A stretch of 64,000 nt of DNA from Cercis canadensis (Eukaryota; Streptophyta; Magnoliopsida; Fabales; Fabaceae): contig QAOA01004497.1 of assembly GCA_003255065.1 (NCBI GenBank), positions 454,001 to 518,000 of the forward strand, read 5' to 3'. This document shows positions 1 to 13,690 of this stretch, piece after piece. The position numbers were made by a program, and so were the translations under genes. A model generated the notes under the pieces. That model did no database searches. It saw nothing but the letters and a program-made list of their open reading frames with translations, and was not told where the DNA came from. Within the stretch, counting starts at the first letter, position 1. Each line of letters starts with the position of its first letter.

Positions 1-500
1 TTTTTTTTTATTATGATTTTTTGTTTGAACACAAAATTCACAAATTTTAATAATTATCTCAGTACAACTCAGTCATTTAGTTAGATGATTTGATTTGGTG
101 AAGTGTTTTTAGATTATATAAGATAACTTTTTTATTTTTTTGCTAAAGAATTTTAAGATAACTCTTTTTTTAAAAAAATATATATATATACAAAATTCAG
201 TCCAACTCGTTACGTTCTAAGGGAGTCCAAGCCCAAAAGCCCATTAATACCAAACTCATTCCTTTGCGAAGGGTGGAAATCCTTGGATCCACTGCTTTTA
301 TAATGATTGTGTGATTTTGGTTTGTTTTTAATAATACCAAAGAGCTAGCAATTGCAATATTGAATGATGAAGCTTGTGCAGAGTATTGTAATTTATTTGT
401 CTGTATTAATCAAATCAGATTTTATTATGCCTTGTAATTTCACAATAATTAAGATTAAGATTTTTCCTCGTCTTTTCAACACAGAAAACTTTTTAAGTCC
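1..500. other. Intergenic, AT-rich, downstream of the receptor kinase
   Basis: No coding signal on either strand. It holds T-rich and A-rich runs and a short (AT)n near 178-190. It probably includes the 3' UTR of the minus-strand kinase that ends at 501. Confidence 0.6.
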
Positions 501-3134
501 TTATTTACATTGCACAAGATGTAAATGATTATCATGTAATGAGATTTCAAGAGCCCTTTCTAGGTTATATAACACTTGCTTTATAGATGGCCTTTGCTGC
601 TTAAGTCCTATGCATGACAGAGCTAGCTTTAGTGTAATGTCAAATGCTTCCACAGAATACTCCCCTTTGAGTCTAGGGTCTGCAAATTCCAATCTCTCAT
701 CACCTCTTGCAAAAGTTATGGCCTGAAAAGCAAATAAATGGAATGGGTGAGTGTTAGACCAAATGCCCAATGATTACCAATTAATCAAGCTTGTAAAAAA
801 GTAAAGAGAGTTGAACTCATAGAACATTGTTTCTCACCATTTTATTTAGGGACATAGGTCTTTGGAGATCAAAGTTCATGACCCTCTGTCCTGATAGAAG
901 CTGCAATAGCACTATCCCAAAACTGTAGACATCCCCTGAGGCATTCACATGGTGGTTTCTCCTGTATTCAGGATCAATATAACCAAATGTTCCTCTCACT
1001 TCAGAGCTCACATAGGATTGACCCAAGTCCATAACTCTTGACAATCCAAAGTCTGAAAGTTTTGCTTGGAAGTTGGTATCAATGAGAATGTTTGATGGCT
1101 GAAAATTGCAGCATAAGGCAAGAGATCAAAGAAGGAAACAGAGAGAGATTGAAGGAAACACCGTCAAGGGAATAGGATTCTATTACTATGTTTATATACC
1201 TTGATATCACGGTGAATAATGCATCTACTTGAGTAGTTGTGCAGAAATGCTAAACCTCTTGCACTATTCACTGCAATCTCTAGTCTTTGAATCCAAGAAA
1301 GAGTTTTATCTTTGCCTGTCATAATATTTCTGTATTAGCATTCCTTATACAGAAAGTGGCAAGGGAAAGCCATAGAAAATGGAAAGGGGCTCCAGGGTAC
1401 CCACCAAATAGCCACTTTGAGAGGTTCCCTTTGTGGCATAGCTCATACACTAGGAAGCATTCATCTTCATTCTCACAGTATCCCAGCAAAGCTACAAGGT
1501 TTGGATGATTAACACGAGAGAGGCTTCTCACTTCTCTAGCAAATGTCTCCAAGTACCCTTCATTAGTTATGTGCTTAACTGCAACATGCTGACCATTGGA
1601 GAGTATACCCTTGTACACTTTTCCTAATACAACAGAAAAAAAAAAAGAAAAAAAAAAAGGTAACACAAGAAAATTTCTACTTAGTTTTCTGGTGTTTCCT
1701 TAATGTGTGTATTTTGTTTATTGTTCCAATGTTGAGACATCAAAGCACATTCAATGTCAGAAAACACATCTCTAGAAGTTAAGACGTATCTCTACCAGCT
1801 ATGCCTTCGCCAATGTAATTCGATGCGCTGAGATTGTTGGTTGCTATATAAACTTCCTTGATTGTTAAGTTAGGACAGGTTGAATCCTCAAACTCAGAAC
1901 TGTGTGCTGCCAAACAAGATAAAGAAATTGATAATTCAGAACCATCAGGTTTACAAATTTAGGCTTTTTTTTTCCTCTATATATAATTCTTAACGAGTAC
2001 CATCCATTTCTGTTGGATGACTTCTAGTTCTTTTTTTGAAAAAGGTCCATGCTGCAAGAAGCACTACTATTACTGTGACTCCAGCTAATCCAAATGATAG
2101 AATCCAGGGACCTGTTATCATCATATTCTTTAACAAAATTGTTCTCATTAAGAGAGTAATTTTAACTTTCCAAATTTGGACAAGAGTAAAAGAACTAGAT
2201 ATATATAAAGAACTGAGCAGGACTACCTGGACTTAGCTTAGCATTGCCACTACTAGCTTTTCCTTCTTGTTTACCTGAGACTATCAGGAGAATGAATCAA
2301 TAATTACCTCAGGATCATCAAAGTCAATGAGGATGCAAAGTCACTGTGATCATTATAGAGTAAAACAACGAATTGAATATGAAAAAGAACTTTACTTGCT
2401 GATGTTGCCAGATTGAATTGGCTTGGATTCAAAACTTGTTTCCTTGTTTTATTTTTTTGTTACCAAGTAAAAATGAAATTTACTTTACTTTAGACCTCAC
2501 CTGCAGGATGGCTCTGTGTCCCAAGGCATTCATAAACTGCCTCTATTGATTGCCTATCGTAAGTTCCGAAGCTTGTGAGAGAGATTAGTACTGCAAATCT
2601 ACAAAGATTGGCACCGGCACGGGTATCTGCTGAGTCTGATGTTGCAGTAATCTCCTCCCACCTTCCTAAACATGCACCACAAGTCTCGTTTTCTGTGCTC
2701 AAAGACATGCAATCTTCATCTATTCTTCTCAAGTTGTCTCCAAGCTTGTTGATGACATCAATGACAGTGTAGTCAGAACAAGCACCAGCTCCACTCGTTA
2801 GCTTCTCAATTCCACAGCCTGTAAAATTTGATAAGCAGGTTTTCTGCTCTGAAGAATTCAAGAATATCTTTCCAGTTTGGTTGACTTGCAGGCCTAATGC
2901 ATATAGATAGTCATCAAGATTTAGTCCACAGCAGCTGTTGATAAACCCTCCCCAAGTGTGCAATTTGCAGTTTGAGCTATTCAAGGATGAAGGAAATTGA
3001 ATATCAAGGACACAATCATCAATAGAAGTTCGACAACAGATAAGATCAAGGGTGCTGAACAAAATTAGGGGAAGTAATATCAAGCAGTTTTGTTGTTTAA
3101 ACTTCATTATATCATAAGCAGAGAAATATAACAT
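501..3134 (-). CDS. Receptor-like protein kinase with SPARK-type extracellular domain
   Basis: Single-pass plasma-membrane Ser/Thr kinase. Eight exons (minus strand): 3134-2501, 2274-2227, 2111-2001, 1906-1796, 1623-1405, 1315-1200, 1098-838, 722-501; they sum to 574 codons (573 aa) with all phases consistent. A second ATG at 3107 gives a cleaner signal peptide and may be the true start. Residues 30-210 are Cys-rich with a CC pair and N-glycosylation sites, the pattern of the SPARK ectodomain. A transmembrane segment lies near residues 229-250. The kinase domain has a G-loop (IGEGIAG), VAVK lysine about 318, HRDIKPSN at 409-416 (an RD kinase, so catalytically competent) and DFG at 429-431. 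SPARK kinases are known from symbiosis and development; the ligand here is unknown. Family assignment of the kinase is firm, SPARK assignment good, orthology not attempted. Confidence 0.88.
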
Positions 3135-4831
3135 GGGCTAATTAGACATAGCAGCATGTGGTTTTAACATTGAAACTAAATGGTTAAATAGTATGTTGAC
3201 ATGGTAAACATGTCAGTATCATGCGACTTTTTGATGAAACCAATAAGGAAAATATGATTACCAAGTCTTCTTTGTCAGAGAAAAAAATGTTCAAAATTCA
3301 TTCAGAAAAGTCCTATTATGGGGGTTATAGGCATCATTTGAATAGTTCAATAATGTTTAGGACTTAGGAGAAAGATCTGCTGCAAAAAGACAGATTTAGA
3401 TTCGAAGATTCTATGGCAATTTTTAATAGGAGGGAGTGAGACTCCCTTGGAGTTACTTGAACTTGTGAATGGACATTAAGCAAATGGCAGAAGGTGGTTC
3501 TACACAGTTTTCTCACTCTTCTTCTTCTTCCTTTTTAATTAGCAGAATGAAAATTCTTCTAATCCTGCCGCTTCAAATAAGTGTCACCCTAAGAAACGAC
3601 AATTGCCGGACAATTGATGACGTTGAATAAAATAAAATAACAAGTATGAAGAGGTCAAGCATAAATAATTGAACAGATAGAACCATTATGTGTAGCTATG
3701 GAATTAGGAAAATATGTATCGAAATTTTTTTTATCACATACTGTATACTTAAATAGAAATTCCATGGTTCTTTATGACCAACACAAAGATTCGCCTTCAA
3801 ATGACAATGGTGTTTTCTTTTACACAACTGCATTTCACGTCATATGTACTGGGGGTAATAAAACCACTCAATGTCCCAATTTATATACAAAGATTTCTGG
3901 AAATACCATCTTCTGATTGGTTCGGGGGGGAAAAACAGAGCTCTTGTTATTGATGCAACTGAATGTTTATTCAAGCTTTCCTTTCTGAGAAAAAGATATG
4001 ATCATTTTATGAACATGATTACCCAGAATCAGATAAACCCCAGAAAGACACAGAGGTTAGGATCTTCATATACTGAGAGGATTATAAAAAAGAAATATGT
4101 ATAGAGAAAGTAGTAGAATCATGGATAAGCAACACTGCCTAATAACTTATTTGTAATATATTTTGTTCCTCTTTTCTTTTTTCAGCATCCTTATCTGTTT
4201 CTTCTATACTTGGCTTGTACATAGACAAGTAATGGATTTCTGTATAATCTAAAAATTCCAGGTCCAAAACAGAATGACTTATCTATGCAAAATGGAGAAG
4301 ATCAATATTCAGAATATTTTATCTTTAGCAAAAGGTAGATTTAAGGTGATTTTCAGGTGAAGTTACCCAACTAGGATTTAGTCATCATTAACAATAATAA
4401 CTCCCACTAAGGCACTCAAGGTTATGATTCTAATCCTTGTGACGTCGTCGTTTTGTCAGTTTTCAAACCAATTGGGGTAAAGCTGGCCCAACTTGCAAAA
4501 AATTCATGTATGGTATCTCCAGCTCTAGTTTGTATTCTTTCAAGTATTTAAGATTCTCAGTCAGCATTTGGAGCTGGGAAAAGTTCATTGCCATAAATGG
4601 ACCTGTGTAATGTGAGTATGAAGTTGAATGTGACCACCATAGCCTTGCACGTCCTGTTTTCTTAATTGCGTTTGCATCAGCATGCAACTTTTGGTACTAC
4701 TAATAGCAAAAGAAAATTACAAAAGAGAGATAGATGAATCTAATGCCTGTATTAGATACCTCTGCATGCCAGCTAAGTCATTTCTGGCACATTTGGTCAC
4801 TTTCACAAAAAAAGATACGACATTTTCTGGT

Positions 4832-5394
4832 CATTATAGACATAAACTTTTATATAATTGACTGCAAACGAACAAATCCAATTAATTAAAGCTTTAGATC
4901 CCTCATTGATTCTCTTGATTAGTATATTTAACTGTTGTTTACCTGCCAACTGACTTTTCTGCATAAAAATTTATGATGGAACGACATGAGATTTAAACAT
5001 AAAGATTGCTTATTAATGCTACACAATCAAAAACCCTGGCTCAACTATGTTGTATAACTGTGAAACACTATTTAAAGAGTAATGACTTGTAGTTTTATAC
5101 ACATTTTTTTTTNCATTATAGACATAAACTTTTATATAATTGACTGCAAACGAACAAATCCAATTAATTAAAGCTTTAGATCCCTCATTGATTCTCTTGA
5201 TTAGTATATTTAACTGTTGTTTACCTGCCAACTGACTTTTCTGCATAAAAATTTATGATGGAACGACATGAGATTTAAACATAAAGATTGCTTATTAATG
5301 CTACACAATCAAAAACCCCGGCTCAACTATGTTGTATAACTGTGAAACACTATTTAAAGAGTAATGACTTGTAGTTTTATACACATTTTTTTTT
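4832..5394. repeat. 281-bp direct duplication joined by a single N
   Basis: Unit 1 is 4832-5112 and unit 2 is 5114-5394, separated by one N at 5113. They are almost identical; I saw one substitution (aaccctggct versus aaccccggct). The N exactly at the junction suggests that overlapping contig ends were both retained, although a young tandem duplication is possible. Confidence 0.85.
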
Positions 5395-6154
5395 GTTTAC
5401 AAAAATTTCATAAACTATACATGTGACAAAATCTGAATTCAGGTAATCCTTCTAAATTTTTCTATGTTTAACTCAAATCGTGTCACACATGTAGTTTATA
5501 AAATATTTATGAATTAAGATTTTATTTATATTATTACTCTAATAAAACGTTCAGCCTTTACCAAAGGAAAGAGAATGGGAATTTCATTCCTGAACCATCT
5601 AATTGATTGAACACTAGAGGTAACTCTTAGACTATATCCTATTTACTCACAACTAAGATCAAAACTTAAGGCCTTTAAACCTTAAAAACGTTCAAATTAG
5701 AGAATCTAATATTCAACTACTGAAATATATCACTAAAAATGAACATTATCAAAAGGGGGAAAAGTCTATATGGTAGTCCGAAGTCTGCATCCTTCAATGC
5801 TGCAAATTGAGTACAATCTTCATGAAGGCCAAACGCGTTTTTAACAAATGCAGGTGCTCTTAATTTGGTCCATTATGGTACAACAGACCACAGCTGCAAT
5901 TACAAATGAATGATGTTACATGGAAGAGATTGCCCATCAACCATTAAACTAGAATGTCCACTTTCATGCCCCTACCTTGAGGGATACCCCACAAGGCACA
6001 GACTCTGCCAAACCTCTAGATATCTCTCCCCACATGACTCTTTCGATTGTTGCCTTTAAGATCCAAAACACTCACCAAAAGGAGATATTAGGAAAGAGCT
6101 AGCCAGCTAGTATACAACTAAGCAAAGATTAGGAACCTCACTAAACTACCACAA

Positions 6155-6160
6155 TATATA
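6155..6160 (+). promoter_or_regulatory. Candidate TATA box of the XTH gene
   Basis: The sequence tatata lies 41-46 nt before the start codon at 6201, followed by a pyrimidine-rich stretch. Position fits a TATA box with a very short 5' UTR. Confidence 0.45.
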
Positions 6161-6200
6161 CCCAATTTCCCTCATTTTCTCTACATCTAGCCACTAAAAA

Positions 6201-7461
6201 ATGGCACTTAGCCAACAAAAGTTACTCCTCTCTGCTCTCCTAATCCTCTGCTTAACAATTGAGGTTTCTTCACACAACAAGCGTTATACAACTCCAAGTG
6301 TCACGACTTTGACGGATTCTTTTCCTCGTGTCCCAGTTGATCGTGCCTATTCTAAAGCTTTTGGGGCCTCAAATATCCAAATTCTCAACAATGGGTCCAT
6401 GGCCACTCTGGCTCTCGACAAAATCTCAGGTTAATTACCATAATTCTTCTCTTCAATTCACAAAGTTGGAATTTTGCAAGCTTTTTCTGATACCCTTTGA
6501 GATTCTACAGGCTCTGGCTTGGTCTCTAATGGCAGATTCTACTATGGATTCTTCAGTGCTGCTATCAAGTTACCAGCTGGTCTATCTCCTGGAGTTGTCG
6601 TAGCCTTCTACGTAAGCTCCTTTTCTTTGCACATAAATAAAATTCCTATCTTTAGCAACATATCAAACACTTTCTTGATTGAAAGTTTTTCTACATAAGG
6701 CTGGAACTTAAGATATCGTGCTAAATTCGCATTATATGCTCTAATAGGGTGTGGATTAACAAGATGAAATTATAGTTGTCAAATGCAGATAAATTCCCTC
6801 ACAACCATGATGAGATAGATATTGAACTACTTGGTCATGATAAGAGAAACGACTGGGTGATTCAAACAAACGTCTATGTCAATGGGAGTGTGAGCACAGG
6901 AAGAGAAGAGAAATTCTATCTCTGGTTTGACCCAACACAGCAGCACCACTATTACAGCATCTTATGGAACAATTATCACACAGTGTAAGGAAAAAATCAT
7001 CGAAAGAATGAAACTTTTTGATGATTAGAATACCCAATTCTGAAAATCCATATGAAATTTGCAGGTTTTTGGTGGACAATATTCCAGTGAGGGAGTTTAT
7101 ACATAGCAGCAAGTATCCTTCTGTGTATCCCTCAAAACCAATGTCAGTGTATGCCACAATATGGGATGGGTCAGAATGGGCTACTCATGGAGGAAAATAT
7201 GGAGTTAATTATAAGTATGCACCATTTGTTGTTTCATTTGCAGAAATGGAATTAAGTGGCTGCTTATCCAATCCCACAGCTCCAGCTTCTTCATGTTCTA
7301 AGGCCACTACTTCTAGCTTAGACCCTGTTAATGGACCAGAGTTTACCAAGCTATCACAGCAGCAAATAGCAGCTATGGATTGGGCAAGAAGCAAACTCAT
7401 GTTTTACTCCTATTGTAATGATAAACCAAGGTTCAAAGTTCTACCACCAGAATGCCCCTAA
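6201..7461 (+). CDS. Xyloglucan endotransglucosylase/hydrolase, group III (XTH27/28/30-like)
   Basis: Secreted GH16 enzyme that cuts and religates, or hydrolyses, xyloglucan in the cell wall. Four exons: 6201-6429, 6511-6611, 6776-6984, 7065-7461, giving 311 aa, normal for the family. Residues 1-24 are a signal peptide. The catalytic motif [10 protein letters not shown] is at 121-130, with nucleophile Glu123 and acid/base Glu127 intact; Ile and Leu replace the Phe residues of the commonest HDEIDFEFLG form. An N-glycosylation sequon (NGS, 146-148) follows. The C-terminal XET domain is present, with [20 protein letters not shown] and paired cysteines. Exon 3 opens with Leu-Ser-Asn where Met-Ser-Asn is common, and the frame is continuous. 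Group III members often have hydrolase activity; whether this one does cannot be read from sequence. Confidence 0.93.
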
Positions 7462-9289
7462 AGTGTCCATGCTGTTGTATACCTTAATTTTTTCTTCTTT
7501 TTCTAATTATTCTTTTCCTTCCCTAAGTGGGGGTGGAATAAATGTTGTAAGTTCAATTTCGTTTTGGCTTAAGAATTGCAAGAAAGAACCAAGAGATGAA
7601 GATTTACCTATTGAACACCTGTTATGTAAATCAATTGACATATAAAAAAATTTAGGGTAATTATAATTTATAAATGAAATACACTTTATTTCGTTTTACA
7701 CTATCTTAACCAAGTAAATAAAACACTTTTTCTTTGCTTTATTTTTACTTTCCTTTCTATTTATTATTTTTTTTCTATTCCGTAACAAGCAACTTGAGTA
7801 CACACCATCAAATGCCAACTTGAGTACATACGACACATCTGTGGGCTGCGACCAATGCATAGAAGATTATGGTTGTTGCCTCCCAGTCCCAATTGGTTAA
7901 ATTATGGTTGCTACTTGGTAGAGCATATAATAAAATGGACAAGCCACGAGACTCAAGTGAATGTGAGTATTTTGTTAATTAAGAATTTAAGGCAAATCAC
8001 CGGAAATAGAGAAAGGACAGAAATCCTAGTGGCTAGTGGGACAGTGACATATGCTGATTGAGGGACATGTCATGTGACCTGAACTTTCCTTTTTTAAGCT
8101 TCTTTAGTTCCTTATAATACTAGATTTTCAGTTAAACCTCTAATAAACCTTATTATTACTTTTTTCTTAAAAAATTAAAAATTTGCCAACTTATGAATCT
8201 ATCAAACCAACCTACATTTTTTGTTTTTTAAACCATCATCAACCCACATGGACATGGTTTGGGTCAACGAACTTGTTCTTCCAACCTCAATCATCCATGA
8301 TCGGAAGTGAGCATGAATAAGGTTAAATTGGGTTTAAGCCATTTTAAAACTAAATCCAATCAAAATGACTAAGATTGGATTAATTCGGGTTCATCGGAGG
8401 TTTTTATATCAGAAAAAATCAAATGCATAAATAAATTTACTCAATACATCAATAGACTCATAATCAAATAGCAATGTCTAACATGAGTAACATCAATGCA
8501 AAGTCACAACCACAATCAAATTAATTTTCTCTCAAGTTTTTTTTTAATGAAATTCTCGTAAGTTTTTAAGGGTTACTAGCTGTTTTTCTTTCAAACATAA
8601 GAGTTTTCATGGGCTAAAAATATTGGATATGCTCATAGTGAAACTGAAACCATTTATAAGGACAACAATATTTTATGGTAATTAAAGTCTCGAGTTTGAT
8701 ATTTAAATGTAGAGAAATTGTGTCAATATTGAGAAGTAAAAGCGAAAATGGGTGCAAGGTTTTTTTCTGCACTGAAACTATTAGTGCGAGGCTTTATGAA
8801 GACTGAAGCAGAACCACCTAACGGATCAATTTGGACTATATGACCCAGTGATAAAATGTCTACTCAAGCAATGTAACATCGATGCGGGACCTGGTGGGTC
8901 CAAATTGAGTCCTTCGTGACCAACTAAGCACACAAATGCTAACTCTCAAGCTTTTATCGCGTTCATTTGCAATAACCCAATAACCATTCAACTTCCCATT
9001 AGTTTGGCAGAAATGAGATGAGGAGTTTTTTTTTCTGGGAGTGACGGTAAAAGAAAAAGAACCTCATATATTTTGCATCACTCATCAAATCAAATGCAGT
9101 AAAAATAAAACCTGAACACCAAATCAGATGTTTAGATGACGAATAAATAGGATTTTATCATCATTATCACTGGGTCCTATATTGAAATTTTTTTTTTTGG
9201 CCGGGGGGGGGGGGGGGGNGTGGGGGGTTGGTGTGGAAGTCTATTTATTGATATTTGGCAAGGAAAAGAAACGGGGATTGTACTGGTGT
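7462..9289. other. Intergenic between convergent XTH and ALDH2 genes
   Basis: Contains the 3' UTRs of the two convergent genes and otherwise AT-rich DNA without supported genes. A poly-G run interrupted by an N lies at about 9202-9228, close to the ALDH2 stop, and is probably a collapsed homopolymer. Confidence 0.55.
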
Positions 9290-12200
9290 TTAAAGCCATG
9301 CCGGATTCTGCAACCGAGTTACAACTGCCTTGACTTGCAAGTAATTGCTGAGACCGTATATTCCTTTCTCCCTGCCTATTCCACTCATCTTGTACCCTCC
9401 AAAAGGAATTGCAGCATCAAATGTATCAAAGCAGTTTATCCATACTGTTCCGGCTCGCAATGCTCGGGTCAGAGTGTTGGCAGTGTCTAAGTTCTTTGTA
9501 TAAACCCCAGCTGCAAGGCCATACCTGGTGTTATTCGCTCTTCGGATAACCTCCTCAATGTCCCTGGAATTAACACAGATTAGTCTAAGAAGCATGTCAT
9601 AGAGATAACATTAAAATTCTCCACCAAGAGGATTTGTTGCTCTTACCTGAACTTCAATATGGATTGAACTGGCCCAAATATCTCTTCCTTTGCAATCAAC
9701 ATGCTATCCTGATAATTTTTACCTTTTTAGTAACACTTGAAATCATACTTTCAACAAAACACCATTGATTTGAAGACAATGCAACTAAAAGATATACCTG
9801 GACATTTGAGAACACAGTTGGCTTAACGTAGTAGCCCTTGCTGCCTAGTCTCTCCCCTCCTGTTTCAAGGGTAGCTCCACTTTCAACACCAGATCTTATA
9901 TACTTCAGAATCTTCTCAAATTGTTCTGAATCAATCTAATTATTGAGATCACAAAAAAAATTTATCAAAATAGCTTCACATTTTACATGATTGCCATAAA
10001 TTAAGACTGGAGAAAATATCAGTATCATTGCTTCTATGCATTCCAATTAAGAAGCATCAAGTACTGAACAGTATTGAGTATAGTGAAATACAATGATGCC
10101 AATGAATCTTATTCTCAGATAACTTTCAAACAAGAGCACTAGGGCCAAACATGAGGACCATAAAAGCAGTTCACAATAGGTTTACCCAGTAAAGGATTCT
10201 TAGCAATTTACCTGAGGACCTTGCTCTATTCCCCCCTTGAATGGATCACCAACAGCACGTTTCAGAGCACGTGCCTTCGATTTTTCAATAAACTCATCAT
10301 ATACACGTTCATGTACAAATGTACGAGACCCGGCACAGCAGCATTGTCCCTGAATGTCGCAGAGAATAAGGATCATCATTTGAATTTTGTCTGATTTCTA
10401 CGAAAGACAGAATTGTTTATTGAAACCAGTTCATTTTATATACCTGATTAAAGAATAATGCAAAGTGTGCTTCCTCCACAGCCAGGTCTACATCAGCATC
10501 CTCACAAACAATAAAGGGGGATTTCCCACCAAGCTCCAAAGTTACAGGCTTGAGATTGCTTCTTGCCGCAAGTTCAAGGACAATTTTTCCAGTATCAGTT
10601 GAACCAGTGAAAGCAAGCTGCAAGAGAGTATCAACAGTTAAGGCTATTAGAAATTGGAACTTCTTTGCAAAAATAATTTCGAAAAAAGAAAATTATTATA
10701 TTCTATTGTCCTTGAAAATTATATAAAAGTATTTCTGAGACTACATGATACATGGCCTGAAGGTGATATTTCTTCCCTAAGCACCTAGTCTGACTACAAG
10801 CACTTTATTTGGTGCAAAAAACCCATCATGCGGCCACCAAAATCAATCTACATCTCACAAAATTATTAAAGGATATGCAAAATCTTGAGTTCTAAACAGA
10901 GTGAATGAAGGCCAAAAGGGAGGAGAGAATGAACCGTACAGCATACATGTTAAAGAAACCAGATACTTCCGCAAAATTAAACATCTTGATACCTTATCCA
11001 CATCCATGTGACTAGCAATAGCTGCACCGGCAGTTGGACCAAAGCCAGATACTATATTTAAAACACCAGGAGGAAGTCCAGCCTGCCAGAAAGATTACAA
11101 AATCAGAACGAAAATTCAAGATATCTATCTATATAGATCACTGCATTGCATCCAAATAAAAATAAATAAATAAGCGAAATTATCTTATCAAATTGTTAAA
11201 CATGGAGGCACTAAAATATTGCAGAAGCTGGATTCAGAGACAAGATTATTAAAAATAACCAGGCAAATCCAAGAAATCAGAGTTGCATAACCACAGATTT
11301 AGTTTCTGTGCAAGGAGAATAGAGGGGGGAAATTTGAAATATTTGTCATACTAATGGCACAAGAATATATTAATAATTGGTATCTATTTACCAATGATAG
11401 GTGAGACTATTAATTAATCAGTACTTGGAAGAACCGTAAGACATATTTACATGAGCCAAGATAAACAATGGGACTTCATGGTCGTGTTCCCTAAACTAAA
11501 ACGTGGAAATGCTTTGACCGCCTACAAAGAAGGTCAAATTTTCATAATTCAAGCCCAAAATTGATTTTTGAAAATTCAAAGTAAATAATACTAAAACCAT
11601 TCACATTTCAGAACAAAATGTTGGTATATTACCCACCTCATGAAGTAGCTTTGATACATATAAAGCAGATAATGGTGTCTGCTCGGCTGTTTTCAGAACA
11701 ATAGAGTTGCCACAGGCTAACGCTGGCCCAACCTTCCAAGCAAACATGAGAAGAGGAAAATTCCATGGGATAATCTGACCGGCAACACCAATGGGTTCAT
11801 GCAATGTTTGAACATGAAATGCCCCATCAGCTGGAACCGTTAGACCATGAATCTTATCAGCCCAACCTGAAGAATTTGGACACAGGAACTAATATTAGAA
11901 ATTTGACCAAAAAAAGCACACCAAGGAGAAAAATCAAATGCTATATTCCTCATCCCACATACCAGCATAATATCGAAATAGACGAACCAGCATTGGAACT
12001 TCAATTTGAGCAGACTGTTCATATGGCTTGCCATTATCCCAAGTCTCGAGTGCTGCGAGCTCATCATTATGCTTTTCAATCAAATCAGCAAAACGCAACA
12101 ATATCCTTGATCTTTCCTGTGAAATTATATAATCGTAATTTAATTAAATAAGCATGGCGCCAAAGCTCAAGATTTTGTACATTGTATAAGAAGAAAAATT

Positions 12201-13647
12201 AGAAAATAAAGTAAGGAGTTCATACATAGGCTGTCATCCTTGGCCAAGGCCCTTCATCAAATGCCTTGCGGGCAGCTGACACTGCTCGATTAACATCTTC
12301 GGCGTCACCCTCAGCAACATGAGCAATCACTTCCCCTGTCCTGGGGTCCAACGTTGGAAAAGTTTTGCCTGGTACCGTGTAAAACAAACCAAAAATTAGA
12401 CAACCTTAAATTTTCGAAATGGGGTTTTGTTTTTCTTCTCTCTTATTATTCCTTTCTTTCTTCCTAGACGTTAAAATGTAAACTTCAATGGAAAATAGGG
12501 TGGGGGAAAGACAGAGCAATATTGAAGGAAAACCCACCAGAAGCAGCATTGACGAATTGTCCATCAATTAAGAGCTGGGTATGTTCTACGTTAACTGTTG
12601 GTTTAATTGGTTCTTCAGCAGCAGCAGCAGTGCTGTATTTACTGAGTCCTCTGCCCAGGTAACCATTCCTACCTGAAAGAGTTAAATTTTAATTTTAAGC
12701 ATTGTGTACACTTAACAGAAAATGGGTTTCTGACCTTAAACCCCTTTTGAAAAACCCAAATTAGAACCAAGGCAGAACACCCAGAAAACATCAACTAAGA
12801 CTCTGATTATACAGCCTTTCATGTGCTACAACATTAAGATCAGTTATACAAAAAATCTGTTTTCAGATTGTACTCCGAGTGAGAATTTAAAGTACTGTCG
12901 ACAAAAGCATAGGAATCATCGAACAAAGAAGAAACAAAATAGTTGACAGGGACAGAGCAATAAATGAAATAGGGGAGCAGGCACGGTACTCTACATTAAG
13001 TCCACTTCCTAAAGTTCCAAACTTCATTACACTATTGGAAATTATGGGTGGATACCCATAACCCCACTCCTGATGTTCTCCCTTTCCATCCGGATTTTGA
13101 TACGGTCATGTGACTTGAATTATATTGCTAAAATTTGAGCCGTACATTTTTAACCATTAATTGTTAATGTATTTTAATAGTTCAAATAAACTTTAATAGA
13201 ATGTATCACTCAAATTTAAGTTACATAACTGTATCCGGTCCTTTCATCCTCTCTTTTTCAACGTTCCCCTCTCTTCCCAGACGCTGATATTAAACCAATA
13301 CGATCTCTAACAAAAATGCAGGTACTAATATAGGTGACTGGTCAGAAAATCATTCAAATCACACAGTGGGATTGAACAGATGAAGCAAACCCACTAATTC
13401 AATCAAATTCTAAAAGAAAATTTTAAGTGCAAAAAGAAAGGCACCCCATTTCCGTTACTACAAATTATCGGAAACCAAACAGGCAAATGAAGCTGGATGA
13501 ATGATCAGATCATTTCACTCAGTTACACGATCACTAACACGAACATGGAATTGAAGATCAACTAGTACCTCGAGAAAACAAAGTGGCAGAAGCAGCAGAA
13601 GAGAAAGACCGAGAGACCAGCTTTGAGATCCTGATGGAAGTAGACAT
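9290..13647 (-). CDS. ALDH2B: Mitochondrial aldehyde dehydrogenase, ALDH2B type
   Basis: NAD-dependent oxidation of acetaldehyde and other aldehydes to acids. Eleven exons (minus strand): 13647-13569, 12672-12538, 12368-12226, 12116-11963, 11866-11637, 11082-10993, 10617-10444, 10349-10212, 9935-9798, 9708-9647, 9563-9290, totalling 539 codons (538 aa), the usual plant ALDH2B length. The first about 50 residues are rich in Ser, Arg and Ala with few acids, as in a mitochondrial presequence, supporting family 2B over the cytosolic 2C. FTGSTDTG (280-287) is the cofactor-binding loop, Glu305 in LELGGKSP the general base, and Cys339, the middle Cys of GQCCCAGSR, the nucleophile. IPWNFP is intact. 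No breaks seen. A MITE-like hairpin sits in intron 1. Family certain; exact paralogue (2B4 or 2B7) undecided. Confidence 0.95.
13099..13235. mobile_element. MITE-like hairpin A, in ALDH2 intron 1
   Basis: The left end (gatacggtcatgtgacttg) and the reverse complement of the right end (gatacagttatgtaacttaa) match over about 23 bp, and the centre is AT-rich with no coding capacity. It resembles element B at 14188-14350 in layout and in the motifs around tgacttga and aaccattaa. Ends are approximate and no target duplication was confirmed. Confidence 0.6.
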
Positions 13648-13682
13648 GATCGCCCTTCCTCTCTCGGTCTATCAGCAGTAGT

Positions 13683-13690
13683 ATATATAA
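13683..13690 (-). promoter_or_regulatory. Candidate TATA box of ALDH2
   Basis: A tatatata-like stretch on the minus strand about 35-45 nt upstream of the ATG at 13647. The spacing implies a very short 5' UTR, so transcription may instead start elsewhere. Confidence 0.3.

Larger units (their letters stand above)
3135..6200. other. Intergenic between divergent receptor kinase and XTH genes
   Basis: Shared upstream region of two divergently transcribed genes. Short open frames here have no recognisable domain or codon bias. The only structured feature is the 281-bp duplication at 4832-5394. Confidence 0.6.

Noticed and set aside
8821-8910. Short inverted repeat (tcaatttggac ... gtccaaattga)
   Set aside because: Arms of about 11 bp with poor extension; could be a decayed MITE but not enough to support one.
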